Source: Streptosporangiaceae bacterium (GTDB taxonomy: Bacteria; Actinomycetota; Actinomycetes; Streptosporangiales; Streptosporangiaceae). From it: a stretch of DNA of 5,402 bases. The notes under the pieces were generated by a model that had not been told where the DNA came from, did not search any database, and saw only the letters and a list, made by a program, of their open reading frames with translations. Position numbers and translations under genes: made by a program. This document shows, piece after piece, positions 1-5,402 of this stretch. How positions within the stretch are numbered: the first letter of the stretch is position 1; each line of letters starts with the position of its first letter. Where the stretch lies: NCBI GenBank assembly GCA_030045175.1, contig JASIBM010000646.1, positions 1-5,402 on the forward strand, written 5' to 3'.

Positions 1-509
1 CCCGACGCCGTAAGCCGCTCCTGGTACGCCGCAGCCGATTCCTTCGCGGCGGACTCCTGCTCTGGTGAGCGCGTGAAGATCGCCGACCGGTACTGGGTGC
101 CGACGTCGTTTCCCTGGCGCATGCCCTGGGTCGGGTTATGCGACTCCCAGAACACCTTGAGCAGGTCGCGGTAGGACGTCACGGCCGGGTCGAAGACCAC
201 CCGGACCGCCTCCGCGTGCCCGGTGCGACCAGAGCACACCTCCTCGTAGCTTGGGTTCGGGGTGTATCCGCCCTCGTAGCCCACCGACGTCGAGATGACC
301 CCTGGCACCTGCCAGAACTTGCGCTCAGCTCCCCAGAAGCAGCCGAGCGCGAACTCGGCGACCTCGCTGCCCTCCGGGTAGGGCGGCCGCAGCGGCGTGC
401 CGAGCACCTCATGGCGCGCGGGAACCGGCATCTGCTCGGCCCGGCCAGGTAGCGCCTGCTCAGGGCTCACCAGGCGCGTCCTGCTCGCGCCGAAGAGGAA
501 GCTTGCCAC
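1..509 (-). CDS. msrA: Peptide-methionine (S)-S-oxide reductase MsrA, C-terminus off window
   Basis: MsrA reduces methionine-S-sulfoxide in proteins and free methionine, using thioredoxin as reductant; it is a cytosolic oxidative-damage repair enzyme. The 169 visible codons contain the hallmark GCFWG with catalytic Cys57. Tyr88, Glu100, Asp135 and Tyr140 sit at the same spacing from that Cys as Tyr82, Glu94, Asp129 and Tyr134 in E. coli MsrA (from memory). The blocks GYTPNPSYEEVCSGRTGHAE and GMRQGNDVGTQYRSAIF are also diagnostic. The N-terminal lead (LVSPEQALPGR) resembles the longer E. coli-type MsrA of about 210-220 residues, so some 45 residues should lie beyond the left edge, including any C-terminal recycling cysteines, which cannot be checked here. 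I chose the GTG at 507-509 because GGGAG lies 7 bases upstream and the N-terminus then matches the E. coli-type form. It lies 98 bp after the polyprenyl synthase stop and is probably separately transcribed. Identity is very secure; only the C-terminus is unknown. Confidence 0.96.
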   Translation of the reverse strand, partial: MASFLFGASRTRLVSPEQALPGRAEQMPVPARHEVLGTPLRPPYPEGSEVAEFALGCFWGAERKFWQVPGVISTSVGYEGGYTPNPSYEEVCSGRTGHAEAVRVVFDPAVTSYRDLLKVFWESHNPTQGMRQGNDVGTQYRSAIFTRSPEQESAAKESAAAYQERLTAS

Positions 510-516
510 GACGTGT

Positions 517-521
517 CTCCC
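517..521 (-). promoter_or_regulatory. Ribosome binding site for msrA
   Basis: The minus strand reads GGGAG followed by seven bases and then GTG. It is a good Shine-Dalgarno match at normal spacing, and it decides the non-ATG start of msrA at 509. Confidence 0.6.
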
Positions 522-534
522 GTCCCGCTCGCTG

Positions 535-554
535 TGGTAATCGCACGTATACCA
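535..554 (-). promoter_or_regulatory. Possible msrA promoter with overlapping inverted repeat
   Basis: Within an otherwise very GC-rich gap the minus strand carries TGGTATACG (554-546), which fits an extended -10 element (TGn plus TATACG, four of six consensus bases). I see no -35 match at the usual distance. The element lies about 37 bases before the msrA start, a reasonable leader length. The same bases form a short inverted repeat, TGGTA (535-539) and TACCA (550-554), with a 10-bp centre, which could be an operator half-site pair. Both readings are inference from short motifs and either could be chance. Confidence 0.3.
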
Positions 555-557
555 GCA

Positions 558-600
558 GCGGCCGGGCCGCGCGCATTCCCGCCGCGCCAGGCCTGCGGGA
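558..600 (-). terminator. GC-rich tandem stem-loops, possible terminator after the polyprenyl synthase
   Basis: Seven bases past the synthase stop the minus strand can form a stem of TCCCGC (600-595) with GCGGGA (582-577) and a 12-base loop that itself contains the palindrome AGGCCT. A second perfect GC palindrome, GCGGCC-C-GGCCGC, follows at 570-558. No T tract follows, so this is not a classical intrinsic terminator. High-GC actinobacteria often use stems without U-tails, so a terminator or transcript end is plausible. In GC-rich DNA such stems also arise by chance. Confidence 0.35.
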
Positions 601-607
601 CGCGCTC

Positions 608-1615
608 CTAGCCGGTCCGCTCGACCACGAAATCACAGAGCGCCTCGAACGCCGACCTGGCGGGCACCTCGGGCAGCGCGAGTATCTCGTCGCGGGCCAG
701 GTCGGCCCAGCGCCGCAGGTCGGCCTTTGCCTCCAGCATCGCCGGGTGCGCTCGCAGCAACTCGAGCGCCTCGGCGCACTTGCCCAGGTCGGCGAGGTCG
801 CCGCCGCTCAGCAGCTCCACCAGGCGCCCGTCTGCCGGGCCAGCCGAGCGGAGCGCGTGCAGCACAGGGAGCGTCTTGATGCCCTCGCGCAGGTCCGTGC
901 CAGGCGTCTTGCCTGACTGCGAGGGCTCACTCGTCACGTCCAGGATGTCGTCCGACAGTTGCCAGGCCACGCCGAGCGCGGCGCAAGCCGGGGCGATCCT
1001 AGCCTCGACGCCTGCCGGGGCGCCGGAGAACATCGCGCCGAACTGACCGGACGTGGCGATCAGCGAGGCCGTCTTCTCCGTGATCACGTGCATGTAGTGA
1101 TCGAGCCCGTCCTGGCCGGGCCGGGGCCCGATGGTCTCCGCGATCTGACCGCTCACCAGCCTGCAGAACGTCTCCGCCTGGATCCGCACGGCTTCGGGGC
1201 CGAGGTCGGCGAGTATCTTCGACGCACAGGCGAACAGGAAGTCACCGGTCAGGATCGCCACCGAGTTGCCCCACCGCGAGTTCGCGCTCGGCGACCCGCG
1301 CCTGACGTCCGCCTCGTCCATCACGTCGTCGTGGTACAGCGTCGCGAGGTGGGTGAGCTCGATCGCGACGGCGGCGGGCACGACCCGATCGTCTCGCGGG
1401 TTGCCGAACTGAGCGGCGAGCAGCACCAGGGTCGCCCGGAACCGCTTGCCCCCCGCCTCCATCAGGTGCACCGACGTCTCGTCGAGCAACGGGTGCTGCG
1501 CCCTGGCGGCCTGCCTCAGCCCAGCTTCGACCCTGGCCAGGCCCTCGATCACTTCGGCCGCGACATCCGGGCCCGCCAGGTCCAAGGGAACGACCGTATT
1601 CACTGCATCCCCCAT
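608..1615 (-). CDS. Long-chain trans-polyprenyl diphosphate synthase, probably for the menaquinone side chain
   Basis: This 335-residue protein is an all-trans isoprenyl diphosphate synthase, which extends an allylic diphosphate with isopentenyl diphosphate in a Mg-dependent reaction. GGKRFR (55-60) binds substrate diphosphate. The first aspartate-rich motif is DDVMD (96-100) followed by RRG, and the second is DDILD (222-226). The KT pair (181-182) and GKTPGTDLREG (235-245) complete the active site. The fifth residue before the first DDxxD is Ala91; a small residue there is associated with long products rather than C15/C20. Length and motifs fit the HepT/GrcC/IspB group. The context directly after nuoL-M-N, together with menaquinone being the usual actinobacterial quinone, points to the menaquinone tail; the exact chain length cannot be read. 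The ATG at 1615 is used with AGGCGG four bases upstream. A GTG at 1603 is a serious rival: GGGGG lies 5 bases before it, and the remaining N-terminus (NTVVP) better matches remembered homologues that begin MTVV. A gap of 120 bp separates it from nuoN. Confidence 0.93.
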   Translation of the reverse strand: MGDAVNTVVPLDLAGPDVAAEVIEGLARVEAGLRQAARAQHPLLDETSVHLMEAGGKRFRATLVLLAAQFGNPRDDRVVPAAVAIELTHLATLYHDDVMDEADVRRGSPSANSRWGNSVAILTGDFLFACASKILADLGPEAVRIQAETFCRLVSGQIAETIGPRPGQDGLDHYMHVITEKTASLIATSGQFGAMFSGAPAGVEARIAPACAALGVAWQLSDDILDVTSEPSQSGKTPGTDLREGIKTLPVLHALRSAGPADGRLVELLSGGDLADLGKCAEALELLRAHPAMLEAKADLRRWADLARDEILALPEVPARSAFEALCDFVVERTG

Positions 1616-1625
1616 AGGTCCGCCT
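1601..1625 (-). promoter_or_regulatory. Two alternative translation starts of the polyprenyl synthase
   Basis: On the minus strand AGGCGG (1625-1620) stands four bases before the ATG at 1615-1613. Immediately inside the frame, GGGGG (1613-1609) stands five bases before an in-frame GTG at 1603-1601. The proteins would be 335 and 331 residues. The ATG is the better codon. The GTG has more usual spacing and agrees better with the N-terminus I recall for streptomycete homologues. Confidence 0.45.
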
Positions 1626-1645
1626 GCCGCCGCTGACCAACTGTC

Positions 1646-1673
1646 AACGTATTGTTCACCAAGCCATCAACAA
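1646..1673 (-). promoter_or_regulatory. Possible promoter for the polyprenyl synthase
   Basis: The gap after nuoN is clearly AT-richer than the surrounding coding DNA. On the minus strand TTGTTG (1673-1668), a 16-base spacer and TACGTT (1651-1646) fit a weak -35 and the TAnnnT form of an actinobacterial -10. Transcription would begin some 25 bases before the ATG at 1615. A second TAnnnT hexamer, TATCTT (1677-1672), overlaps the -35 candidate. A housekeeping-sigma promoter is plausible but rests on weak hexamers; the gene could also be read through from the nuo operon. Confidence 0.3.
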
Positions 1674-1684
1674 GATAAGCACAC

Positions 1685-1713
1685 TCTGGACCGGCCAGAT
1701 AGGCAGGTCTGCC
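1685..1713 (-). terminator. Two small stem-loops just after nuoN
   Basis: Reading the minus strand after the nuoN stop, GGCAG (1713-1709) can pair with CTGCC (1706-1702) around a very tight loop. This is followed by TCTGG (1699-1695) pairing with CCAGA (1689-1685) around a 5-base loop. A moderately T-rich stretch follows at 1680-1665. The position, 23 bases past the last nuo stop in this window, suits a weak terminator or an mRNA processing or stability element. The stems are only 5 bp, so strong termination is unlikely. Confidence 0.33.
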
Positions 1714-1735
1714 AGATTGCCGACGGCGCTGGCAT

Positions 1736-3322
1736 TCAGCGCACGAATAGGTGCGCCGCCGCGTGGTGCGCGAGCGTGAGCAGGGGCTCGGGCGCGACGC
1801 CGAGCACGAGGGTGAGCAGCGCGCCGACGCCGACGGCGCTGGCTGTGAACGCGCTCGGCCGTACGACCGCGGGGCCGTCGGGCGCCGGGTCGCTGAAGAA
1901 CATCAGCACGATCACGCGGACGTAGGGGAACGCCAGGATCGCGCTGCTCAGCACCCCGATGATCACCAGCGGCAGCGCCCCGCCAGCGATCGCGGCCTGG
2001 AACACCACGAACTTTCCCATGAACCCGCTGGTGAGCGGGATCCCGGCCAGCGCGATGAGGAAGAAGGCGAACACGCCCGCGACCAGCGGCGAGCGCTTGC
2101 CGAGGCCGGCCCAGCTTGACAGGTGCGCGGCCTCGCCCGCGTGGTCACGGATCAGCGTCACCACGGCGAACGCGCCGATGATCGTGACGCCGTAGGCTGC
2201 CAGGTAGAACAGGCTGCTCGACAGCCCGGCCACCGACGTCGCGACCACGCCGGTCAGCACGTAGCCGGACTGGGCGATGGACGAGTACGCGAGCAGGCGC
2301 TTGACGTCGGTCTGGGTGATCGCGATGATCGACCCGCCGAGCATGGTCACGATCGCGACCGCCCACATCACCCAGTGCCACTCCCAGGTGAGCTGCCCGA
2401 ACGCCGCGTAAAAGACCCGCAGCAGCGCGCCGAAGGCGCTGACCAGCGTGCACGACGCCATCAGCGCCGTGACCGGGGTGGGTGCGCCCTGGTAGACGTC
2501 TGGCTTCCACGCCTGGAAGGGCACCGCCCCGATCTTGAACAACAGGCCCACGCCGAGCAGCGCCATCCCCGCGTACAGCAGCACGGAGTTCGAGGTCGCC
2601 GATCCGGCCGCCGCCGCGATCGCGGCGAGCCGCACCGAGCCAGAGAAGCCGTACAGCATGGCGACGCCGAACAGGAAGAACGCCGAGGAGAAGGCGCCGA
2701 GCAGGAAGTACTTCATCGCCGCTTCCTGCGAGAGCAGCCTGCGACGCCGCGCCAGCCCGCAGAGCAGGTACAGCGGCAGCGACAGCACCTCGAGCGCGAC
2801 GAACATGGTGAGCAAGTCGTTCGCGGCGGGGAAGAGCAACATCCCGCCGACGGCGAACAAGGTCAGCGGGTAGACCTCGGTGTGGCTGATGCCCGCGAGC
2901 AGCCCTTCACGTTCCTCCGCGCTGCCTGGCACGGCCGCGGCCTGCGCGGTGAACGCGCTGACCTCATGGGAGGACTCGGCGATCAGCAGCACGCTGATGA
3001 ACGCGAGCACCTCGATGGTGCCCTGAATGAACAGGGTCGGGCCGTCCATGCCCACGGTGCCAACCGCCAGCAGGCGGCCAGGGCTGCTGCCGGAGACCAC
3101 CGTGCCGCTCGCCGCGAGCGCGATGGTCAGCGCGAACGCGCCTGCCAGGCTGCCCAGGGTGAGCGTGAGGTGCAGGGGACGGCGCAGCGCGCGCGGGGCG
3201 AACGCCTCGACGAGCACGCCAGCCACCGCGGCGCCGAACACCAGCAGCATGGGCGAGAGCTCCACGTACTGGAACCGCGGCGCCGGCAGCACGTGGACGA
3301 CTGCCGCGACTGATCCGGTCAC
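1736..3322 (-). CDS. nuoN: NADH-quinone oxidoreductase subunit N (complex I antiporter-like subunit)
   Basis: NuoN is one of three Mrp-antiporter-like membrane subunits through which complex I pumps protons; it sits nearest the small core membrane subunits. The 528 residues form about 14 hydrophobic segments, a normal length for the actinobacterial form, with a polar loop near 116-148 that seems typical of that group. Diagnostic blocks are FVALEVLSLPLYLL (Glu178 in TM5), AAMKYFLLGAFSS (Lys204), LLFKIGAVPF (Lys263), PDVYQGAPTPVT (274-285), TQTDVKRLLAYSS (Lys341) and GIPLTSGFMGKF (Lys437). These correspond to E. coli Glu133, Lys158, Lys217, Lys295 and Lys395. Oddly, the TM8 lysine (E. coli Lys247) is Leu293, and two conserved histidines (E. 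coli His224 and His305) are Gln270 and Gln351. The start is GTG at 3322, overlapping the nuoM stop as GTGA, with GAGGAG six bases upstream, so translation is probably coupled. Identity is secure; how the substitutions affect pumping is unknown. Confidence 0.97.
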   Translation of the reverse strand: MTGSVAAVVHVLPAPRFQYVELSPMLLVFGAAVAGVLVEAFAPRALRRPLHLTLTLGSLAGAFALTIALAASGTVVSGSSPGRLLAVGTVGMDGPTLFIQGTIEVLAFISVLLIAESSHEVSAFTAQAAAVPGSAEEREGLLAGISHTEVYPLTLFAVGGMLLFPAANDLLTMFVALEVLSLPLYLLCGLARRRRLLSQEAAMKYFLLGAFSSAFFLFGVAMLYGFSGSVRLAAIAAAAGSATSNSVLLYAGMALLGVGLLFKIGAVPFQAWKPDVYQGAPTPVTALMASCTLVSAFGALLRVFYAAFGQLTWEWHWVMWAVAIVTMLGGSIIAITQTDVKRLLAYSSIAQSGYVLTGVVATSVAGLSSSLFYLAAYGVTIIGAFAVVTLIRDHAGEAAHLSSWAGLGKRSPLVAGVFAFFLIALAGIPLTSGFMGKFVVFQAAIAGGALPLVIIGVLSSAILAFPYVRVIVLMFFSDPAPDGPAVVRPSAFTASAVGVGALLTLVLGVAPEPLLTLAHHAAAHLFVR

Positions 3323-3334
3323 GGGTTACTCCTC
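3319..3334 (-). promoter_or_regulatory. nuoM-nuoN GTGA overlap with strong ribosome binding site
   Basis: The nuoM stop TGA (3321-3319) shares bases with the nuoN GTG start (3322-3320). A near-perfect Shine-Dalgarno GAGGAG (3334-3329) lies inside the last nuoM codons, six bases before the GTG. This arrangement is typical of translational coupling and helps keep NuoM and NuoN at equal amounts. Confidence 0.75.
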
Positions 3335-4983
3335 TTACTTGAAGCGCTCGCCAGGTGCGGACTGGTCGCACGGTGCGGGTCGGCACTCCTGCCCGGGCGC
3401 AACGCATTCGCCGGGTGCGGGGGCAACGGGTTGGTGGAGTGCACCTGGACCAGGGTCTGGTGGACGGCCGGGTTGATTATGTTGATCACCGGCTTGGGGT
3501 ACACGCCGAGCACGATGATCAGGGCGATGAGCGGGCCGACCGCCCAGAGCTCGCGGGCGCGCAGGTCCGGCATGCTGGCCACCTCGTCGCGCACCGGCCC
3601 GGTCATCGTCCGCTGGTACATCCACAAGATGTAGACGGCAGCCAGGATGATCCCCACCGTGGCCAGGATCGCAGGCACCTTATACCTGGTGAACGTGCCG
3701 ATCAGCACGAGGAACTCACTCACGAAGGTGGACAGGCCTGGCAACGCGAGCCCGGCCAGGCCAGCGATGAGGAAGGTACCGGCCAGCAGCGGCGCGACCT
3801 TCTGCACGCCGCCGTAGTCGGCGATCTGCTGCGACCGCCGCCGCGCGATCATGAACCCGGCGACCAGGAACAGCGCGCCGGTCGCGAATCCGTGGTTCAC
3901 CATGTAGAACGTGGCGCCGACCTGCCCCTGGCTGGTCATCGCGAAGATGCCCAGGGTGATCAGGCCGAAGTGGGAGACCGAGGTGTACGCGATCAGCCGC
4001 TTCAGGTCGCGCTGGCCGATCGCGACGACGGCACCGTACAAGATCCCGATCACCGACAGCGCTATCACAAGCGGCGTGAAGTAGTGCGAGGCGGCGGGGA
4101 ACAGATCGAGGCAGTACCTGAGCATGCCGAACGTGCCGACCTTGTCGAGCACGCCGACGAGCAGCACCGCCGCGCCCGGCTGGGCGGCGGTGGCGGCGTC
4201 GGGCAGCCAGGTATGGAACGGCCACAGCGGGGCCTTGATCGCGAACGCGATGAAGAACCCGAGGAACAGCCACTTCTGCGCGGTCGCGCTGAGCACCAGG
4301 TGGGTGAGCGGGAGGAACAAGAATGTGCCTGGCTTGCCGCCGGCCGTCGAGTAGACGTACAGCGCGATGACGGCGACCAGCATAAGCAGCCCGCCGAGCA
4401 GGCTGTAGAGCAGGAACTTCACGGCGGCGTACTGGCGCTGGCCGACGCCATAACTGCCGATCATGAAGTACATCGGGATCAGCATCGCCTCGAAGAACAC
4501 GTAGAACAAGAACACGTCAGTCGCGGCGAACACGCCGATCATCATGGTCTCGAGGACGAGCATGAGCGTGAAGTACGTCTTCACGCTGCGTCTTGGCGGC
4601 GCATCGCCTGCCGCGCGCGCCGATCCGTCCGCGTCGTTCCACGAGGCGAGCACCACGACCGGCATCAAGATCGCGGTCATCACGATCAGCACGAGCGCGA
4701 TCCCGTCCACGCCGACCGCGTAGTGTATGCCGAACTGCGGTATCCACTGGTAGGTCTGGGTGAACTGGAACCTCGGCCCGCCGGGCTTGAACGCCACGGC
4801 CATCGCGATCGTGACGCCGAGCGTGACCAGCGTGGTGATCAGCGCGATCCGCTTCACGAGCAGGTCGCGTGCCCGCTTGTCTGCTTCGCTGCCAGGCGCC
4901 GAGCGACCCGGGGTCGCTCCGACCACGAGCGCTCCGGCCAGCGGGATCAGGCCCGCTACGGTCAGCCAGGGAAAGTTGGTCAT
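3319..4983 (-). CDS. nuoM: NADH-quinone oxidoreductase subunit M (complex I antiporter-like subunit)
   Basis: NuoM is the middle antiporter-like subunit of the complex I membrane arm and carries one proton channel. The 554-residue product has about 14 hydrophobic segments. Its polar set is intact: Glu165 in YVFFEAMLIPMYF, Lys250 in FAIKAPLWPFHTWLPDA, Lys281 in LDKVGTFGMLRYCL, His338 in AYTSVSHFG, His364 in MVNHGF and Glu423 in STFVSEFL. From Lys281 onward these match E. coli Lys265, His322, His348 and Glu407 at identical spacing. DKVGTFGMLRYCL and LPDAA are forms I recall from other actinobacteria. The ATG at 4983 is supported by the normal N-terminal helix. The only Shine-Dalgarno candidate, GAGG (4999-4996), is 12 bases away and weak. 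The start follows the nuoL stop by 23 bp, so the genes are co-transcribed. After about residue 515 a proline-, histidine- and serine-rich tail of some 40 residues extends past the usual end and carries three PHxA[N/T/S] repeats. Confidence 0.97.
   Translation of the reverse strand: MTNFPWLTVAGLIPLAGALVVGATPGRSAPGSEADKRARDLLVKRIALITTLVTLGVTIAMAVAFKPGGPRFQFTQTYQWIPQFGIHYAVGVDGIALVLIVMTAILMPVVVLASWNDADGSARAAGDAPPRRSVKTYFTLMLVLETMMIGVFAATDVFLFYVFFEAMLIPMYFMIGSYGVGQRQYAAVKFLLYSLLGGLLMLVAVIALYVYSTAGGKPGTFLFLPLTHLVLSATAQKWLFLGFFIAFAIKAPLWPFHTWLPDAATAAQPGAAVLLVGVLDKVGTFGMLRYCLDLFPAASHYFTPLVIALSVIGILYGAVVAIGQRDLKRLIAYTSVSHFGLITLGIFAMTSQGQVGATFYMVNHGFATGALFLVAGFMIARRRSQQIADYGGVQKVAPLLAGTFLIAGLAGLALPGLSTFVSEFLVLIGTFTRYKVPAILATVGIILAAVYILWMYQRTMTGPVRDEVASMPDLRARELWAVGPLIALIIVLGVYPKPVINIINPAVHQTLVQVHSTNPLPPHPANALRPGRSADPHRATSPHLASASSKRSNP
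3348..3420 (-). repeat. Three copies of a 13-bp imperfect repeat within the 3' end of nuoM
   Basis: On the plus strand TCGCCAGGTGCGG (3348-3360), TCGCACGGTGCGG (3366-3378) and TCGCCGGGTGCGG (3408-3420) differ at one or two positions. The offsets of 18 and 42 bases are multiples of three, so all copies are read in the same nuoM frame. They encode PHLAS (542-546), PHRAT (536-540) and PHPAN (522-526). All copies lie in the hydrophilic tail after the last NuoM membrane helix. Confidence 0.6.
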
Positions 4984-5006
4984 GAGTTATCAGCGCCTCA
5001 TCGCAG

Positions 5007-5402
5007 CTAGAGCCGCACCAGCAGCAGGGCGCCGACCAGCAGCACGGCGCCGACGAGCATGGAAAGAGCGTAGGAGCGGACGAAGCCGGTCTGTACCTTG
5101 CGCAGCCGCCCCGAGCTACCGCCCATCGTGGCCGCGATGGTGTTGACCAGGCCGTCCACGCCGCGATTGTCGAAGAAGACCGACAGCCTGGTGAGCCACT
5201 GGCCTGGCCGCATCAGCACGGACTCGTTGAACGCGTCGCCGTACAGGTCCTTGCGCGCGGCGACCGTGACGAAGCTGCCGCGCGGCGCGGTCGCCGGCAC
5301 GGGCACCCGGCCGTACATGGCCCACGCGCCCGCGGCGGCGATCACCACCAGGATCAGGGCGATCCCGCCCGGCCAGGTGAATATCCCGTGCGAGGTCGGC
5401 GG
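5007..5402 (-). CDS. nuoL: NADH-quinone oxidoreductase subunit L, C-terminal part only
   Basis: NuoL is the distal antiporter-like subunit of complex I and carries a long lateral helix along the membrane arm. Only the last 131 codons are present; the frame stays open to the right edge, so the start lies outside. Visible are one hydrophobic segment (IALILVVIAAAGAWAMYG), the polar block ARKDLYGDAFNESVLMRPG, the FFDNRGVDGLVN stretch, LRKVQTGFVRSYALSM, and a final membrane helix ending LLVGALLLVRL. These match the end of actinobacterial NuoL as I remember it. The GTG codons near 5343-5348 are internal valines, not starts. The stop TAG at 5009-5007 is followed after 23 bases by nuoM, giving the usual nuoL-M-N order. 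About 500 N-terminal residues, including the proton channel, cannot be inspected here. Confidence 0.93.
   Translation of the reverse strand, partial: PPTSHGIFTWPGGIALILVVIAAAGAWAMYGRVPVPATAPRGSFVTVAARKDLYGDAFNESVLMRPGQWLTRLSVFFDNRGVDGLVNTIAATMGGSSGRLRKVQTGFVRSYALSMLVGAVLLVGALLLVRL

Noticed and set aside
138..452. A 104-codon plus-strand frame in the left part of the window
   Set aside because: It lies antisense to msrA, whose active-site motifs are intact.
959..1636. Plus-strand open frames opposite the polyprenyl synthase
   Set aside because: They are mirror frames of a clear enzyme gene with all catalytic motifs; their products have Arg- and Gly-rich low-complexity composition.
1642..1647. 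A perfect TTGACA on the minus strand as the -35 box of the polyprenyl synthase
   Set aside because: At spacings of 16-18 bases the next hexamers are all G/C-rich, with no TAnnnT. The first such hexamer comes at the start codon itself, too far away. It lies beside the more credible TACGTT.
2123..3313. A 396-codon plus-strand open frame opposite nuoN
   Set aside because: Same antisense artefact: extreme polar composition and no recognisable motif, while nuoN opposite is certain.
4174..4197. NuoM loop after LPDA reads ATAAQPG instead of the His/Glu-containing loop of many NuoM/ND4 proteins
   Set aside because: Actinobacterial NuoM proteins I recall already have AAVEATPA-like sequence here, so most of the difference is lineage-typical; the missing Glu alone is weak evidence.
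3355..5010. A 551-codon plus-strand open frame covering nearly all of nuoM
   Set aside because: Its product is an unbroken run of Arg, His, Asp, Glu and Gln with no domain, as expected for the complement of a GC-rich membrane-protein gene. NuoM on the other strand is unmistakable.
1..5402. Search for a defence system, mobile element, CRISPR array, tRNA or riboswitch
   Set aside because: No spaced repeats, transposase or integrase motifs, cloverleaf or leader-like structure were visible. Every stretch over 300 bases is explained by the five genes.

Overview
The window looks like chromosomal core DNA from a high-GC actinobacterium. The base composition is strongly GC-rich. NuoM, NuoN, the NuoL tail and the polyprenyl synthase all read most like Streptomyces/mycobacteria-type proteins, judged from remembered family sequences rather than a search. 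The genus cannot be fixed from this stretch. All five real genes lie on the minus strand, so transcription runs from high to low coordinates. All the long plus-strand frames are antisense shadows of GC-rich genes.

Layout in the direction of transcription: (1) 5402-5007 is the C-terminal 131 codons of nuoL. (2) 4983-3319 is a complete nuoM. (3) 3322-1736 is a complete nuoN, overlapping nuoM by a GTGA junction. (4) 1735-1616 is an AT-richer gap with two small stem-loops and a possible promoter. (5) 1615-608 is a complete long-chain trans-polyprenyl diphosphate synthase. (6) 607-510 is a second gap with GC stem-loops and a possible msrA promoter. (7) 509-1 is msrA, which runs off the left edge. 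No RNA gene, mobile element, CRISPR array or phage-like gene is visible.

NuoL, NuoM and NuoN are the three antiporter-like proton-pumping subunits of respiratory complex I (NADH:menaquinone oxidoreductase). The polyprenyl synthase probably makes the side chain of the menaquinone that complex I reduces, so the first four genes form an electron-transport theme. MsrA repairs oxidised methionine and is probably a separate transcription unit.

I found no new multi-gene system. The most interesting observation is in NuoN: three residues of the normally conserved polar set are replaced, namely the TM8 lysine (Leu293) and two histidines (Gln270, Gln351), while NuoM keeps its full set. A second oddity is the NuoM C-terminal tail, which contains three copies of a PHxA[N/T/S] motif encoded by a 13-bp imperfect repeat.
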